A DNA stretch of 16,638 bases. It comes from Baffinella frigidus. Its lineage: Eukaryota; Cryptophyceae; Cryptomonadales; Baffinellaceae. The DNA lies in NCBI GenBank assembly GCA_026770585.1, contig MU646368.1, positions 633,532 through 650,169 on the forward strand, written 5' to 3'. Positions 1-7,439 of the stretch are shown here, piece by piece. The notes below the pieces were generated by a model that worked only from the letters and a program-made list of their open reading frames with translations, was not told the origin of the DNA and searched no databases. The position numbers were made by a program, and so were the translations under genes. Position 1 is the stretch's first letter. Each line of letters opens with the position of its first letter.

Positions 1-62
<62 letters not shown>
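1..62. repeat. (GA)n microsatellite
   Basis: Pure GA dinucleotide repeat that starts at the window edge, so its full length is unknown. It probably lies in a TBCE intron or beyond. A second GA/GT array is at 14580-14645. Confidence 0.97.
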
Positions 63-66
<4 letters not shown>

Positions 67-115
67 TGTGAGTACCCACACGGGGAGATGCCGAGAGATA
101 AACGTGCGTTTATTA

Positions 116-264
116 CCACCAACCCTCACGGTGGGACCAACTCAATGATTTTCAATTTCCCAATTCCTACGCAAAATGGCTCCACCGCAGGCGAATTCGC
201 CTGGCTGCCCGGGTAAATCTGAGATTCGAAACCGACGATTTGGTCCGTTGGTGAGGGTTGGTGG
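116..264. mobile_element. 149-bp foldback element with TA flanks
   Basis: Perfect 14-bp terminal inverted repeats, CCACCAACCCTCAC at 116-129 and its complement at 251-264. A TA dinucleotide flanks both sides (114-115 and 265-266), as expected for a Tc1/mariner-type target duplication. No transposase is encoded, so it would be a non-autonomous miniature element (MITE). It lies 3' of TBCE exon 2, probably in an intron. Confidence 0.7.
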
Positions 265-493
265 TACGGGTCGAACGCAACATGGCCACCATTGTCTCCC
301 CTTCAGTGACCTTCCGTGAAGGCTTAGCAAGACTAGAAGCTGGGAGGGGCTGCAACCCACCAGCCCGCACAGAAAGCTCAAATCACGTATGTCCTTCTAT
401 TTTCTGGTACACTAAAGCTGTAGTAAAGTCGGATTCCGGCGTACGGCGGGTAGTACAACGCCCAAACCGATCTAGGTATTTGAGCGCCCTGTG

Positions 494-636
494 ACCACCA
501 GCTCTCAGAAGTGAACCAAATCGCGATATGAAGAGTTGTGGGCACTCCCCCTGGGCGGTAAATCCTGAGCATTTCCCACCCAGGGGAAATCAACTTTTGC
601 GATCGTCGGTTTGGTTCACTTCTGAGGGCTGGTGGG
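494..636. mobile_element. 143-bp foldback element next to TBCE exon 2
   Basis: Inverted arms 494-520 and 610-636 match at 25 of 27 positions; the left arm begins ACCACCAGCTCTCAGAAG. No clear target duplication. The right arm ends 15 nt from the predicted end of TBCE exon 2, so it lies at the start of the following intron. A degenerate piece resembling its right end (GCTGGGAGGGGCTG) recurs near 338-352. Confidence 0.65.
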
Positions 637-650
637 AGGGGCTGTTGGAC

Positions 651-740
651 CTCGGTCTTCTTCCCCCTGGGTTGGCGCATCGTGATGCTCTCCTCGGCGC
701 TCGCCGCGTCCTCCGACGCGTACTTGAACACAAACGCCTC
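651..740 (-). CDS. TBCE: Tubulin-folding cofactor E, exon 2
   Basis: Phase-0 exon of 30 codons following the CAP-Gly exon. Its acceptor reads TGTGGCGCAG and it ends in ...RGKKTE before GTCCAACAG. It encodes EAFVFKYASEDAASAEES followed by a short basic stretch. This fits the segment after the CAP-Gly domain in TBCE proteins, an acidic RY/KY-containing linker before the leucine-rich repeats. The 5' boundary is well supported because the joined reading frame is open. The 3' donor (GTCCAA) is weak and the exon could end a few codons later. The leucine-rich repeats and ubiquitin-like domain expected of a full TBCE (roughly 500 residues) are not seen to the left and must lie beyond position 1. Confidence 0.7.
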
Positions 741-930
741 CTGCGCCACACAACCGCCGCGATCGAATCAGAGGAGGGTTTCCCCTCCAGGTTTCTCGTC
801 CGGTTTCCGCCCAGGATTCTCTTTGACGCAGTGGCGTTACAAGCTTGCATCAGCGGGACGTCGTGATCCCTGTGGCAGTCGCCTGGGGCGCGGAATCCTC
901 AAACGGAGCAAGCAACCCCCCTGGACGTAC
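741..930 (-). other. TBCE: TBCE intron 1
   Basis: 190-nt intron in the sense (minus) orientation, with a strong donor CAG|GTACGT and acceptor GTGGCGCAG. It contains none of the telomere-like repeats or foldback elements that crowd the other genes' introns. Confidence 0.8.
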
Positions 931-1230
931 CTGGAAAGTGCGAGGCGCCTTGATCACAGTGTCCGCTCGCACGAAGCTCCCCCTGCCCGGCGGGCACTGA
1001 AAGAACCGCGTCCCCTTCGCGGACCCGTCGTGCTTGCCACGCCCGTCCTCGTCCCACTCGAGCCCAACCCAGTCGCCCTCGGGCGTCGCGCCCGGAACAG
1101 TCCCCAGGAACCGGACCGTCGCGCGGCTGTCGTCGCGGCTCTGCACGCGGTCGCCCACCGACAGGGCCTCAAAGGAGATCATTTTTGCGGCGCTGCCCAG
1201 CGTCGTCAGCCTTTCGTATATCGCCGCCAT
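931..1230 (-). CDS. TBCE: Tubulin-folding cofactor E, exon 1 (CAP-Gly domain)
   Basis: First coding exon: 100 codons from ATG at 1230 to CAG|GTACGT. TBCE acts in the cytosol with cofactors A-D in folding and dismantling the alpha/beta-tubulin dimer; it binds alpha-tubulin, and the CAP-Gly domain contacts its C-terminal tail. The CAP-Gly domain spans about residues 24-93. Visible landmarks are the opening VGDRV, a WVGLEWDE core (about 54-61), the signature RGKHDG (64-69) and the closing GSFVRADTV (84-92). The GKHDG variant and the N-terminal position point to TBCE; cofactor B carries its CAP-Gly at the C-terminus with GKNDG. An alternative start is Met17. The gene is divergent from gene X. No frameshift or missing key residue is seen in this exon. 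Confidence 0.88.
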
Positions 1231-1700
1231 GGCAGGAGGGTTGATGGAGCCTTGCTCTCCCCGAGAACGCCTGGATCCGCCCTTGGGAAATTTTTGAAAA
1301 AAAGAGCCGGTTCTCAAAAGTCAACTCTGCCACGCAAGAGTGTAGGGCTGACCTGGGAAAACAAGCCAGTTCACACGGAATTTGTAACAAATTCCCGAAA
1401 TTTCGATTTTTATGTGGGAAGAATGTCCACTTATGAACTTAAGAAATAGTAGAATTCTACAAGAATTACGAAAACTCGTTAATCTCGGTTGACTTTAGGA
1501 TCCTAGGTCCTAACAAGTCATGGAGGAGGGGAAATTCTCCTCTACGAAATTTATAGAATTCTACTATTTCTCCTGTGGGTCACTCTGCCCTACACTCTTG
1601 CGTGGTGGTTTCTTGACTTTGGCATAGAAAAATAACGTGGTTTCCCTTGACTTTTGAGAAAATCAGCGGGCGAGAGCTGACGAGGAGGGGGCGCGTGGCA
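1231..1700. promoter_or_regulatory. Divergent spacer between TBCE and gene X
   Basis: About 470 bp separate the TBCE start (minus) from the proposed gene X start (plus), so both promoters should lie here. I see no confident TATA box or other core element. Most of the spacer is the foldback element at 1311-1660. Confidence 0.5.
1311..1660. mobile_element. 350-bp nested foldback element in the divergent promoter
   Basis: Three nested inverted pairs share one centre: the outer TTCTCAAAAGTCAA (1311-1324 with 1647-1660), then CACGCAAGAGTGTAGGGC (1331-1348 with 1587-1604), then AAATAGTAGAATTCTA (1444-1459 with 1554-1569). The interior is AT-rich with no long reading frame. The middle pair resembles the termini of the element at 15320-15444 (CCACGCCAGAGT). 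No target duplication is obvious. Most likely an old MITE, which may now carry regulatory sequence for one or both genes. Confidence 0.75.
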
Positions 1701-2189
1701 ATGGAGAGCATTGTGATGGGAGAGGGGCACGGAGTCCCAAGCATTGTGACGGCAGTGACGGTGGAGGATCCGTACGGTGTCAGGGAGGGCTGGGGGCACG
1801 CATCCGTGACGGCGAACCTGCTCTCCGATCCCGACTTTACGCTCGGCACTTTCTGCGTCCAGGACGAATGCGACGTTGTCGTCCCAGCCGCCTCACCCAT
1901 GATTATGCACGTGCACGCGTCCGCGGGGGGCGACGTGCTCCCGCTCCAGCTCGACGTGCTCCAGCACGACCCTGCTCCCGTCGACGTGGAAGGGACGTGT
2001 AACCCTGAGTTCCAAGCTCCACTGGTCTTTGTTGCGACGGCGGTCAAGGTGGAAGACGGGGATTATTTGCATCACCAAAACTACGCCCAAGCAGAGAACG
2101 GGGCGCAGAAGGTGGACCGAAGGTTCGGGCATCGATCTGCGGAGGCGCGCGCGTCCGTCTCGGAGGGGATGCGGATTAAGGCGATGAAG
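1701..2189 (+). CDS. Gene X, proposed first exon (unrecognised protein)
   Basis: 163 codons from ATG at 1701 (context GGCAATGG) to GCGATGAAG|GTGCGACC. The reading frame has strongly G/C-rich third positions in its first 100 codons or so, supporting real coding. No family is recognised. The N-terminal part is acidic and beta-like (for example TAVTVEDPYGVREGW and LLSDPDFTLGTFCVQDE); the C-terminal part is basic (SVSEGMRIKAMK). The frame is also open upstream to 1647 without an ATG. An internal intron between about 2001 and 2140 cannot be excluded, because codon bias weakens there and a GTGTAA donor occurs near 1996. No signal peptide or membrane segment is evident. Confidence 0.55.
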
Positions 2190-2273
2190 GTGCGACCCCT
2201 CCCCCCTTTGCAACGACCCCTGCTCCGCCCCGCCCGCCGCTCAACGTGGAGTGGCGCCTGTGCGCGCGTGCAG
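2190..2273 (+). other. Gene X short intron
   Basis: 84-nt intron from AAG|GTGCGACC to GCGCGTGCAG|GTG with a C-rich interior. The reading frame stays open through it (84 is a multiple of three), so retention is formally possible, but codon bias drops and the sequence becomes proline/arginine-rich filler. Confidence 0.5.
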
Positions 2274-2360
2274 GTGGGCGGCGCACGCGTGTCGCTCGGG
2301 GACCGGCTGGCGGTGGCGATGCGGCTGGAGAAGAAGGAGATCACGACCAAGGAGGCGCAG
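2274..2360 (+). CDS. Gene X exon 2
   Basis: 29 codons, phase 0 at both ends, between the acceptor GTGCAG and the weak donor CAG|GTCCCC. It encodes VGGARVSLGDRL followed by a charged helix-like stretch, AVAMRLEKKEITTKEAQ. Third positions are almost all G or C. Function unknown. Confidence 0.6.
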
Positions 2361-2722
2361 GTCCCCAAACTTGCCCTACAGCTACCACTTATAAAACGCG
2401 CTTGTAAAAATCCTGGCAAATTTGTACCAGGAGGTCCGATCCGCACACCGACTCGGCGTGCGCAGCGCACCTCCCCGGTGCACACCTCCCGGGAGTTTGC
2501 AAGTTCATTTCAACAGTCACTATTTCTGTAGGGCTGCGAAGTGAAGTGTCTTAATCATTTCGCGCACCCCGATTTGTACCGGTGGGGTGTCGCCGCACGC
2601 CCCCTCCCTGGCACGAACCAGGGGGTATTACTCCACTTCGGAGAGCTGGTTGTACGAATGCTGGCGCGACAGGGCGCGCAGTCCACACAGCGGACTACCA
2701 TGGTACGAAGGGATTTTGTGTA

Positions 2723-2822
2723 TCCCTTAAGTGGCGAGTAGGCTCATACGCCCTACGGTAGGGCCCTAGGACCTGCCTAGGGCGAGTTAGGGTGAATATT
2801 CGCCCGTCCGCCACTTGAGGGA
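2723..2822. mobile_element. Family B MITE, copy 1
   Basis: 100 bp, ends TCCCTTAAGTGG and its near complement, flanked by TA on both sides (2721-2722 and 2823-2824). The interior has the CCCTACGGTAGGGCCCTAGG palindrome typical of the family. It interrupts a dispersed repeat whose intact neighbour lies at 2834-2870 (GCGAAGGGATTTCGCGTATA); removing the element with one TA rejoins the repeat. Confidence 0.85.
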
Positions 2823-2928
2823 TAACCCGTAAGCCATGGTGCGAAGGGATTTCGCGTATAACCCGTAAGTGAACCATCCACAGGACCAGGCTCCCAGCCA
2901 CCACAAACGGATTTGCACCACACACCCA

Positions 2929-3038
2929 GCATGTCAACTTCAGAATTATCGGTCAACCCGACTGAGGCAAAGCTAGAGAGTTCCCCACCCAGCATGTCAC
3001 CTTCAGAATTATCGGTCAACCCGACTTGAGGCAGAGCT
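2929..3038. repeat. Tandem duplication, unit about 58 bp
   Basis: Two adjacent copies beginning CCCAGCATGTCA and running through CAGAATTATCGGTCAACCCG to AGCTAGAGAGTTCC. They are followed by an inverted piece (AGAGCTAGAG against CTCTAGCTCT, 3034-3078). Confidence 0.85.
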
Positions 3039-3135
3039 AGAGAGTTCCAGCGGAATTCCGTTGAAGCTCTAGCTCTGTCCGTCGGCACCCCAGCCTGAGC
3101 CGCTGCAGCAAGCTGGGACCCCGCTTCTGGCAAAC

Positions 3136-3392
3136 CCTGCGGTGATTATTCGTTGGTGGGGGGGGGGCGTGCTTCTGCCCGCACGTCTCACCCGGCGCTG
3201 CGCCTGCCCACACGAGGCTATCCATGCGAACAGATGCATAAGTTAATTATTGGATTATTGCCCAGGAAACACGCCAAAAGTCAGCATTTGATCACGTTTC
3301 CGTACGGACATCCGTACGGAAACGTGATAATTTCCCCACAAATTTGCGGTGATTATTCGTTGGTGGGGGATACCCGTGCCTCCGCCCGCAGC
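3136..3392. repeat. Direct repeats flanking element D copy 1
   Basis: The segment GCGGTGATTATTCGTTGGTG (with a G-run and CCGCCCGCA-like tail) occurs at about 3138-3182 and again at 3346-3391, offset about 208 bp, bracketing element D copy 1. This suggests a local duplication involving the element. Confidence 0.7.
3213..3344. mobile_element. Element D, copy 1 (truncated at right)
   Basis: Matches element D at 3563-3732 over about 130 bp, starting CGAGGCTATCCATGCG, but lacks the right terminal repeat. It contains a perfect hairpin at 3291-3328: 17-nt arms ATCACGTTTCCGTACGG around an ACAT loop. Confidence 0.75.
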
Positions 3393-3562
3393 CCTAAACC
3401 CTAAACCCTGAAGCGCACGCTAGGAGGGGGGGGGGGGCAGGAAGAGGCTCGCCGCCAAACCGTTTCCCCTAATGAACCCTAAGCCCTCAACCCTGAAATA
3501 TGCCCTAAACCCTGGAATATACCCTAATCCCGAAGCCGCACGACAGGGGGAGGAGGACCACT

Positions 3563-3732
3563 CGAGGCTATCCATGCGGACAGATTCATAAGTTAATTAT
3601 TGGGTTATTGCCCAGGAAACACGCCAAAAGTCAGCATTTGATAACGTTTCCGTACGGACATCCGTACGGAAACGTGATCATTTCCCACAAATGTTAAAAT
3701 GTCCTTTTATTCTGTTCGCATGGATAGCCTCG
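3563..3732. mobile_element. Element D, copy 2 (complete)
   Basis: 170-bp element with 22-bp terminal inverted repeats CGAGGCTATCCATGCGGACAGA (3563-3584 against 3711-3732, one mismatch). The internal CCGTACGG hairpin is shared with copy 1. No transposase. No clear TA or other target duplication at the ends. Confidence 0.8.
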
Positions 3733-4134
3733 TGTGGGCGCGTTCCGCGGTCGTAAAAAGCGAATATGTATCCTCAGCTGTGTGAGCAATATCCGCTGCC
3801 GTCCTGCCTTCTCGGAGGCGCCCAGCTCGGGCAGTCGTCTGGAAACTTTGTGCCAGCGAGGAGACTGTGCCCCACACCCCACATGCACACGACAGGCTTC
3901 GCATAACGGTCCATTTATTTGCGTGGTACGAATTGTTGGACTACTCGTACGTGGACATTTAATTACCCGACATTTCGGCTGGATTTTCGGCTGAAATCCG
4001 TTTCGAAGGCCACCGTGTACCGTGCGGTACGTCTCTCGACCAAACACTCAGCAGCCACCGGGGGCTTCACGGATACAGTCCATCTAAACAATGTGCACTA
4101 GAATCTTATCCATCTGCATTGGATTATAACCGCA

Positions 4135-4159
4135 TTTCCCCCGGATATCCGGGGGGAAA
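4135..4159. repeat. GGATATCC palindrome, copy 1
   Basis: Palindrome of C-run, CCGGATATCCGG and G-run, with flanking TTT/AAA. The same palindrome recurs at 4939-4962 in otherwise different sequence. Confidence 0.85.
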
Positions 4160-4429
4160 GGAACTCGGCCGATGCTAAGTGGCAGAAGGGTTCCGTGTGC
4201 CAAGCCCGTCTCCGGGCGTGGCACCGCGGGTAGGCGGGATTGGCACTCCGGGATTGGCACTCCGGGCAGGCGCAGAGTCCCGTGACAGGTAACCCACCTG
4301 TTCCACACATTTCGTAAATATTAATATTTCGTAAAACAATATTTCGTAAATATTTCGTTAAAATATGTAAACATATTTGTTTTTCGTTCAAATATTTATT
4401 TTCCGTTAAAATACTTGTTTTTTGTGCAG

Positions 4430-4504
4430 GCGGCGCTGGGGTGCTGCAAGAGCTACATCAGCCAGATGATGAAACCCCACAACCTCGAGCGCCTCAAGCA
4501 GAAG
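4430..4504 (+). CDS. Gene X exon 3, first copy (A1)
   Basis: 25 phase-0 codons after a good acceptor (T-rich tract, TTTGTGCAG). It encodes AALGCCKSYISQMMKPHNLE then RLKQK. The expected donor after AAG reads GCAAAA, not GT, so this copy may splice further on or not at all. Copies A2 and A3 follow within 400 bp. Which copy is used in the mRNA cannot be told from the sequence. Family not recognised. Confidence 0.5.
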
Positions 4505-4564
4505 GCAAAAACCCTGTCAACTTGAGAATAGGCGTGTCAACTTGAGAATAGTCGGCGTTGCCAG

Positions 4565-4615
4565 AGCTACTACATCAGCCAGAAACCCCACAACCTCGAG
4601 CGCCTCAAGCAGAAG
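4565..4615 (+). CDS. Gene X exon 3, second copy (A2), alternative exon
   Basis: 17 codons, phase 0 at both ends, between GTTGCCAG and AAG|GTCCTA. It encodes SYYISQKPHNLERLKQK, the A1 sequence with its first residues replaced and two Met codons (ATGATG) deleted. Unlike A1 it has a GT donor, so A2 could be the exon actually spliced, or a mutually exclusive partner of A1. Confidence 0.4.
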
Positions 4616-4625
4616 GTCCTACCTC

Positions 4626-4747
4626 TGCCCCAGTCTATTTCGGCTCACCGATTTGGCGTCCTATGTGGGTTCACACCGATTTTTGCTTTACAAAACGTCA
4701 GGATTCGTAGCGTTGCCTCAGTCTATTTGGGCTCACCGATTTGGCGC
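4626..4747. repeat. Direct repeat pair in gene X intron
   Basis: A CAGTCTATTT-GGCTCACCGATTTGGCG segment occurs at about 4629-4659 and 4717-4747, separated by AT-richer sequence. Confidence 0.8.
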
Positions 4748-4830
4748 GCCCGGGCTCTTTCCCGCTCCAAAGTTGACAGATTTGTACCACACGCCCAGCG
4801 TGTCAACTTGAGAATAGTCGGCGTTGCGAG

Positions 4831-4887
4831 AGCTACTACATCAGCCAGATGATGAAACCCCACAACCTCGAGCGCCGCAAGCAGAAG
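4831..4887 (+). pseudogene. Third copy of gene X exon 3 (A3)
   Basis: Copy of the same exon with one substitution (ERRKQK for ERLKQK) and no GT donor after AAG. It shares upstream sequence with A2: the GTCAACTTGAGAATAG motif and GTCGGCGTTGC lie just before both. A2 and A3 therefore arose by duplication of a segment including intron DNA. Confidence 0.65.
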
Positions 4888-4938
4888 GCAAAACCCCTGC
4901 CCGGAGTAGTCCACCCACTTACTAGGCACCGTCGCCCT

Positions 4939-4962
4939 TCCCCCCCGGATATCCGGGGGGAA
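4939..4962. repeat. GGATATCC palindrome, copy 2
   Basis: Second copy of the C-run/CCGGATATCCGG/G-run palindrome first seen at 4135-4159. Confidence 0.85.
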
Positions 4963-5121
4963 TTTTCTGGCGTTTGGCGCGTGTTTCCCTTCCCGGGTGA
5001 GAATCAATTTTGGGCCGATTCCCGTTACCGGTGCCTGATAAGTGGGTGGTATGGGAGACTCTCGTGGCACACTCCGAACAAACTGCCAAATCGTGTCGCA
5101 GTGATCTGTTTTGGTCGTTAG

Positions 5122-5149
5122 GGAACCCCTGGTCCGTGCCAGGGGTTCG
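5122..5149. repeat. Small hairpin
   Basis: AACCCCTGG and CCAGGGGTT form a perfect 9-bp stem around a short loop. Not a tRNA: no acceptor stem or anticodon arm fits around it. Confidence 0.6.
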
Positions 5150-5174
5150 ACACGCACAGCGCGCGCTGGGGTCC

Positions 5175-5260
5175 GGAACAGCCCCGCCGGCAGGCTCGTG
5201 AACGCCCGCGTGACCGGTCACGCGGACGCCGAAGCCAGACGGTCGGTCGTGACTGCCTTG
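5175..5260. repeat. Dispersed repeat, copy with palindromic insertion
   Basis: Matches 15719-15784 almost base for base (GGAACAGCCCCGCCGGCAGG ... GACTGCCTTG), except for 20 extra bases containing the perfect 18-bp palindrome CGCGTGACCGGTCACGCG at 5207-5224. Confidence 0.85.
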
Positions 5261-5272
5261 TCATGTTGCTGA

Positions 5273-5353
5273 CACGCACAGCGCGCGCTGGGGTCCTACT
5301 GTAGACGTTTGCCTAGGAACATAGGACCACCCGTGGAAGGGTGGTCCTGGTGG
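5273..5353. repeat. Dispersed repeat C
   Basis: A segment with GCGCGCGCTGGGGTCCTACT, GTAGAC and CCTAGGAACATAGGACCACC recurs in inverted orientation at about 6116-6200 and 6253-6318, within the same intron. Confidence 0.75.
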
Positions 5354-5515
5354 TTCGCCGCACGACCCCCTGCAACGAATCCGCCCCCCTGTAACAAACC
5401 CGTCAACGTTAACGCGATCCAAATGCTTCTCTTCGGAGGGTGGCATGTTGTGCCGTGCTCTAGGTGCAGGCCCCGGACCCCCCGAGACCTCTCTCGCCGT
5501 CCCCGCTGAACCCTA
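5351..5515. other. Intron stretch with no recognised feature
   Basis: About 165 bp between repeat C and the family A element. No exon-like codon bias, conserved motif or terminal repeat is apparent. Confidence 0.4.
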
Positions 5516-5585
5516 CAGGGGCACCTCGCTCGTAAGGAGCCAGGGTCCTACGGGGGTGCGCCTCCTTGTGAGCGAGGTGCCCCTG
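5516..5585. mobile_element. Family A MITE, short divergent copy
   Basis: 70 bp with ends CAGGGGCACCTCGCTCGTAA and near complement, flanked by TA at 5514-5515 and 5586-5587. Shorter and more diverged than the copies at 10-12 kb. Confidence 0.8.
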
Positions 5586-5705
5586 TAGCCTTCTTGGGGG
5601 GGGGGGGTGCATGGCGACCGTGTTGGTGCAGCATTACCTCGAGGTAATTTCGGTGTATCAATCGAGGTCTCTCTACCTGATTCGCTCGTAATCCCTGCTG
5701 GTGCA

Positions 5706-5762
5706 CCTAAACCCTAAACCCTAAACCTTCAACCCTGAACCCTGAACCCTGAACCCTGAACC
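5706..5762 (+). repeat. CCCTAAA/CCCTGAA tract in gene X intron
   Basis: Tandem telomere-like repeats, first CCCTAAA units and then CCCTGAA. The C-rich strand is the gene X sense strand. Confidence 0.9.
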
Positions 5763-5847
5763 ACTCCGCTGGATTCCGCTCTGTAACACTCCGGATTTCA
5801 TGATTTTATCGGTATCTAATAAACTTCATGCTAACCACCCCAGCAGA

Positions 5848-6018
5848 TTCGTCACGCAAGCTTCCAGCCCTGGAGGGCTTTTCTGGGCCCTGAAGCGGGT
5901 CATATCCCTTTTCGAGGCCTGAAATGTTTCAAAGTCTGAAAAAGGGGTGAGTGTAGAGGGGATTTGATCCGCTTCAGGTCCCAAAAAGCCCATCAGGGCT
6001 GGAAGCTTGCGTAACGAA
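5848..6018. mobile_element. 171-bp foldback element F abutting an exon copy
   Basis: Long inverted arms of about 50 bp (5848-5900 against 5966-6018) with few mismatches; ends TTCGT and ACGAA around CACGCAAGCTTCCAGCCCTG. The last A (6018) plus the next G forms the AG directly before the exon B copy that starts at 6020. The element thus supplies what looks like the acceptor of that copy. Confidence 0.8.
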
Positions 6019-6019
6019 G

Positions 6020-6100
6020 GTGGCGCTCGTGATGGACCCGGAGCTGACCAAAGCACACCTCCCGAAGCTCCCCCGCGTCAAGCTCCAGCCGAAACACACC
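6020..6100 (+). pseudogene. Partial copy of gene X exon 4 (B1)
   Basis: Encodes VALVMDPELTKAHLPKLPRV then KLQPKH, matching the first half of exon 4 (6714-6872) with a few substitutions. It then breaks into repeat C sequence with no donor at the corresponding place. Confidence 0.65.
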
Positions 6101-6304
6101 CACCCCTCCACGGGTTGTCCTATGTTCCTAGGACCACCCCTCCACGGGCGGTCATATGTTCCTAGGTCTACAGTAGGACCCCAGCGCGCGCGGTGCGTGT
6201 GATCTTTTAGATGGTGCCTATTATTCTTGGTACAGATCGTGGCGAAACAATTTCGAGTAACCCCTGTACGTGGAGGGGTGGTCCCATGTTCCTAGGCAAA
6301 CGTC

Positions 6305-6389
6305 TACAGTAGGACCCTAGGGCGGCGGGTGTCCTCAATGGCGAGTAACCCCTGTACACCAATCGACGCGGGTGGCTCTCGGGATGGGA
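6305..6389. repeat. Direct repeat with fragment of exon 4 start
   Basis: Matches 6647-6731: CTACAGTAGGACCCTAGGGC ... GTAACCCCTGTACACCAATC. It includes the acceptor region and first bases of exon 4, here decayed (GGGTGGCTCTCGGGATGGGAC from about 6369). Confidence 0.75.
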
Positions 6390-6393
6390 CTAG

Positions 6394-6646
6394 TGTTGAC
6401 GGACTATTCTCAAGTTGACAGGCCTCGGTGCGCGGTACAAACGCGTCCACTTTTGACTGACACGCGTCGACGCAGGTGGCGCTGGGCATGGGCCCGAAGC
6501 TGACCAAAGCACACCTTCCCAAGCTCCCCCGCGTCAAGCTCCAGCCCACGCACCTCGCTCGCGTTGACGGACTATTCTCAAGTTGACAGGCCTGGGCGCG
6601 CGGTACAGACGCGTCCACTTTTGACTGACAAGAGTCGACGCAGGTC
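6394..6646. repeat. Tandem duplicated intron segment
   Basis: A unit of about 80 bp starting TTGACGGACTATTCTCAAGT and ending GTCGACGCAG occurs at 6394-6475 and 6564-6645. The first unit leads into exon copy B2, the second into unrelated repeat. Its GACTATTCTCAAGTTGAC is the complement of the motif before A2 and A3. Confidence 0.8.
6476..6550 (+). pseudogene. Partial copy of gene X exon 4 (B2)
   Basis: After acceptor GTCGACGCAG it encodes VALGMGPKLTKAHLPKLPRV then KLQP. It matches the first half of exon 4 and then diverges, with no donor at the expected place. Confidence 0.65.
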
Positions 6647-6713
6647 TACAGCAGGACCCTAGGGCGGTACGTGTCCTCAATTTCAAGTAACCCCTGTACA
6701 CCAATCGACGCAG

Positions 6714-6872
6714 GTGGCGCTCGGCATGGACCCGAAGCTGACCAAAGCACACCTCCCCAAGCTCCCCCGCGTCAAGCTCCAGCCGAAGCACCACCTCCTC
6801 CCCTCGACGTGCTCGCAGCAGCTGGCGGCGAGCTCGGCGGACATCGCGTCCTTCTACGCCGACGCCCGCAAT
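6714..6872 (+). CDS. Gene X exon 4 (B3, intact copy)
   Basis: 53 codons, phase 0, between AATCGACGCAG and AAT|GTGCGC. It encodes VALGMDPKLTKAHLPKLPRV, a basic segment KLQPKHHLLPSTC, and a helix-like end SQQLAASSADIASFYADARN. This is the only copy of the exon with both boundaries. The donor position is supported independently by copy B' (7391-7426), which also meets GT at exactly this codon. Function unrecognised. Confidence 0.62.
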
Positions 6873-6889
6873 GTGCGCGCCCGGGGGCG

Positions 6890-7035
6890 AACGCGTCTTT
6901 TTATTATTTGCACCACGATTTTAGGTCTTTCTATTATGCGTGGTACGATCATGTGTCTTTCTATTATTCGTGGTACACATCGTGGTGTAAATAATAGAAA
7001 TACGCACGATCGTGGTACACATAATAGGAAGCATC
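6890..7035. mobile_element. AT-rich foldback with TTTCTATTAT repeats
   Basis: Direct and inverted repeats of CTATTAT(G/T)CGTGGTAC. For example, CTATTATTCGTGGTACACAT near 6960 is matched in inverted form by ATAATAG near 6992 and 7020. It lies just after exon 4 and folds on itself. Element ends are not clear. Confidence 0.55.
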
Positions 7036-7110
7036 CAGCCGAAGCACCTCCCCCCCTCGCACGGTACGAGCGTGCTTCGGATTTATCAGCCGCGGAAAAG
7101 AATGGAACAA

Positions 7111-7155
7111 TGGCAAACGTTGACAGTTTAGCACCAGACTCGTCAACGTTTGCCA
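7111..7155. repeat. Perfect 14-bp inverted repeat
   Basis: TGGCAAACGTTGAC at 7111-7124 pairs with GTCAACGTTTGCCA at 7142-7155, leaving a 17-nt loop. Lies in a gene X intron. Confidence 0.85.
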
Positions 7156-7390
7156 CTGTTTCTGTATTTCCGTTGCCATCTTGCCGCGAGTCCCATGGCC
7201 ACGGCAGGTCATGAGTCAGGATTTCAGGACGCAGCGGTTCGTTTCATGGTACTAAATAAGTGTGCCGTCCCACGTGAGAGGCAGCCCCTCGTCCTTTCCA
7301 CGTCCGATCCGAATAAAAAAAATCGGATCCGGGGATAATTGTTTTACAAAAGACTTGTAGCTGAAATTCCAAGTTACGACCTGGCGTGTG

Positions 7391-7426
7391 GACGACATTG
7401 CCTCCATCTACGCCGACGCCCGCACG
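7391..7426 (+). pseudogene. 3' fragment of gene X exon 4 (B')
   Basis: Encodes DDIASIYADART, matching the last 12 codons of exon 4, and stops matching exactly at the splice donor (ACG|GTCCAC). It has no acceptor of its own at the start of the similarity. It could be an alternative terminal part of the exon or a relic. Confidence 0.6.
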
Positions 7427-7439
7427 GTCCACCGTACAC

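Larger units (their letters stand above)
2361..4429 (+). other. Gene X long intron (exon 2 to exon 3)
   Basis: About 2.07 kb without supported coding sequence. It holds a family B MITE (2723-2822), a tandem duplication at 2929-3038, element D copies (3213-3344 and 3563-3732), CCCTAAA-like tracts (3390-3412 and 3475-3530), a palindrome at 4135-4159 and an AT-rich tract with TTCGTAAAATATT-type repeats (4308-4425) just before the acceptor TTTGTGCAG. Confidence 0.5.

Noticed and set aside
160-185. Dinoflagellate spliced-leader-like sequence (complement contains GCCATTTTG)
   Set aside because: Only a short match, without the full leader or a following donor site.
1-650. Leucine-rich-repeat exons of TBCE downstream of exon 2
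   Set aside because: I looked for LRR-like sequence on the minus strand and found none; this stretch appears to be intron with foldback elements.
1580-2213. Minus-strand frames opposite gene X exon 1
   Set aside because: The plus frame has the G/C-rich third positions; the minus frames are low-complexity (Ser/Thr-rich) shadows.
1647-2531. One uninterrupted 294-codon plus-strand frame as a single-exon gene
   Set aside because: Codon bias is lost after 2189 and again after 2360, the start is not ATG, and good splice signals with matching phase lie at 2189/2274 and 2360/4430. The continuous frame is favoured by base composition.
5122-5160. tRNA gene (GGGGTTCGAC resembles a T-arm)
   Set aside because: No acceptor stem, D-arm or anticodon arm can be placed around it; it is a plain 9-bp hairpin.
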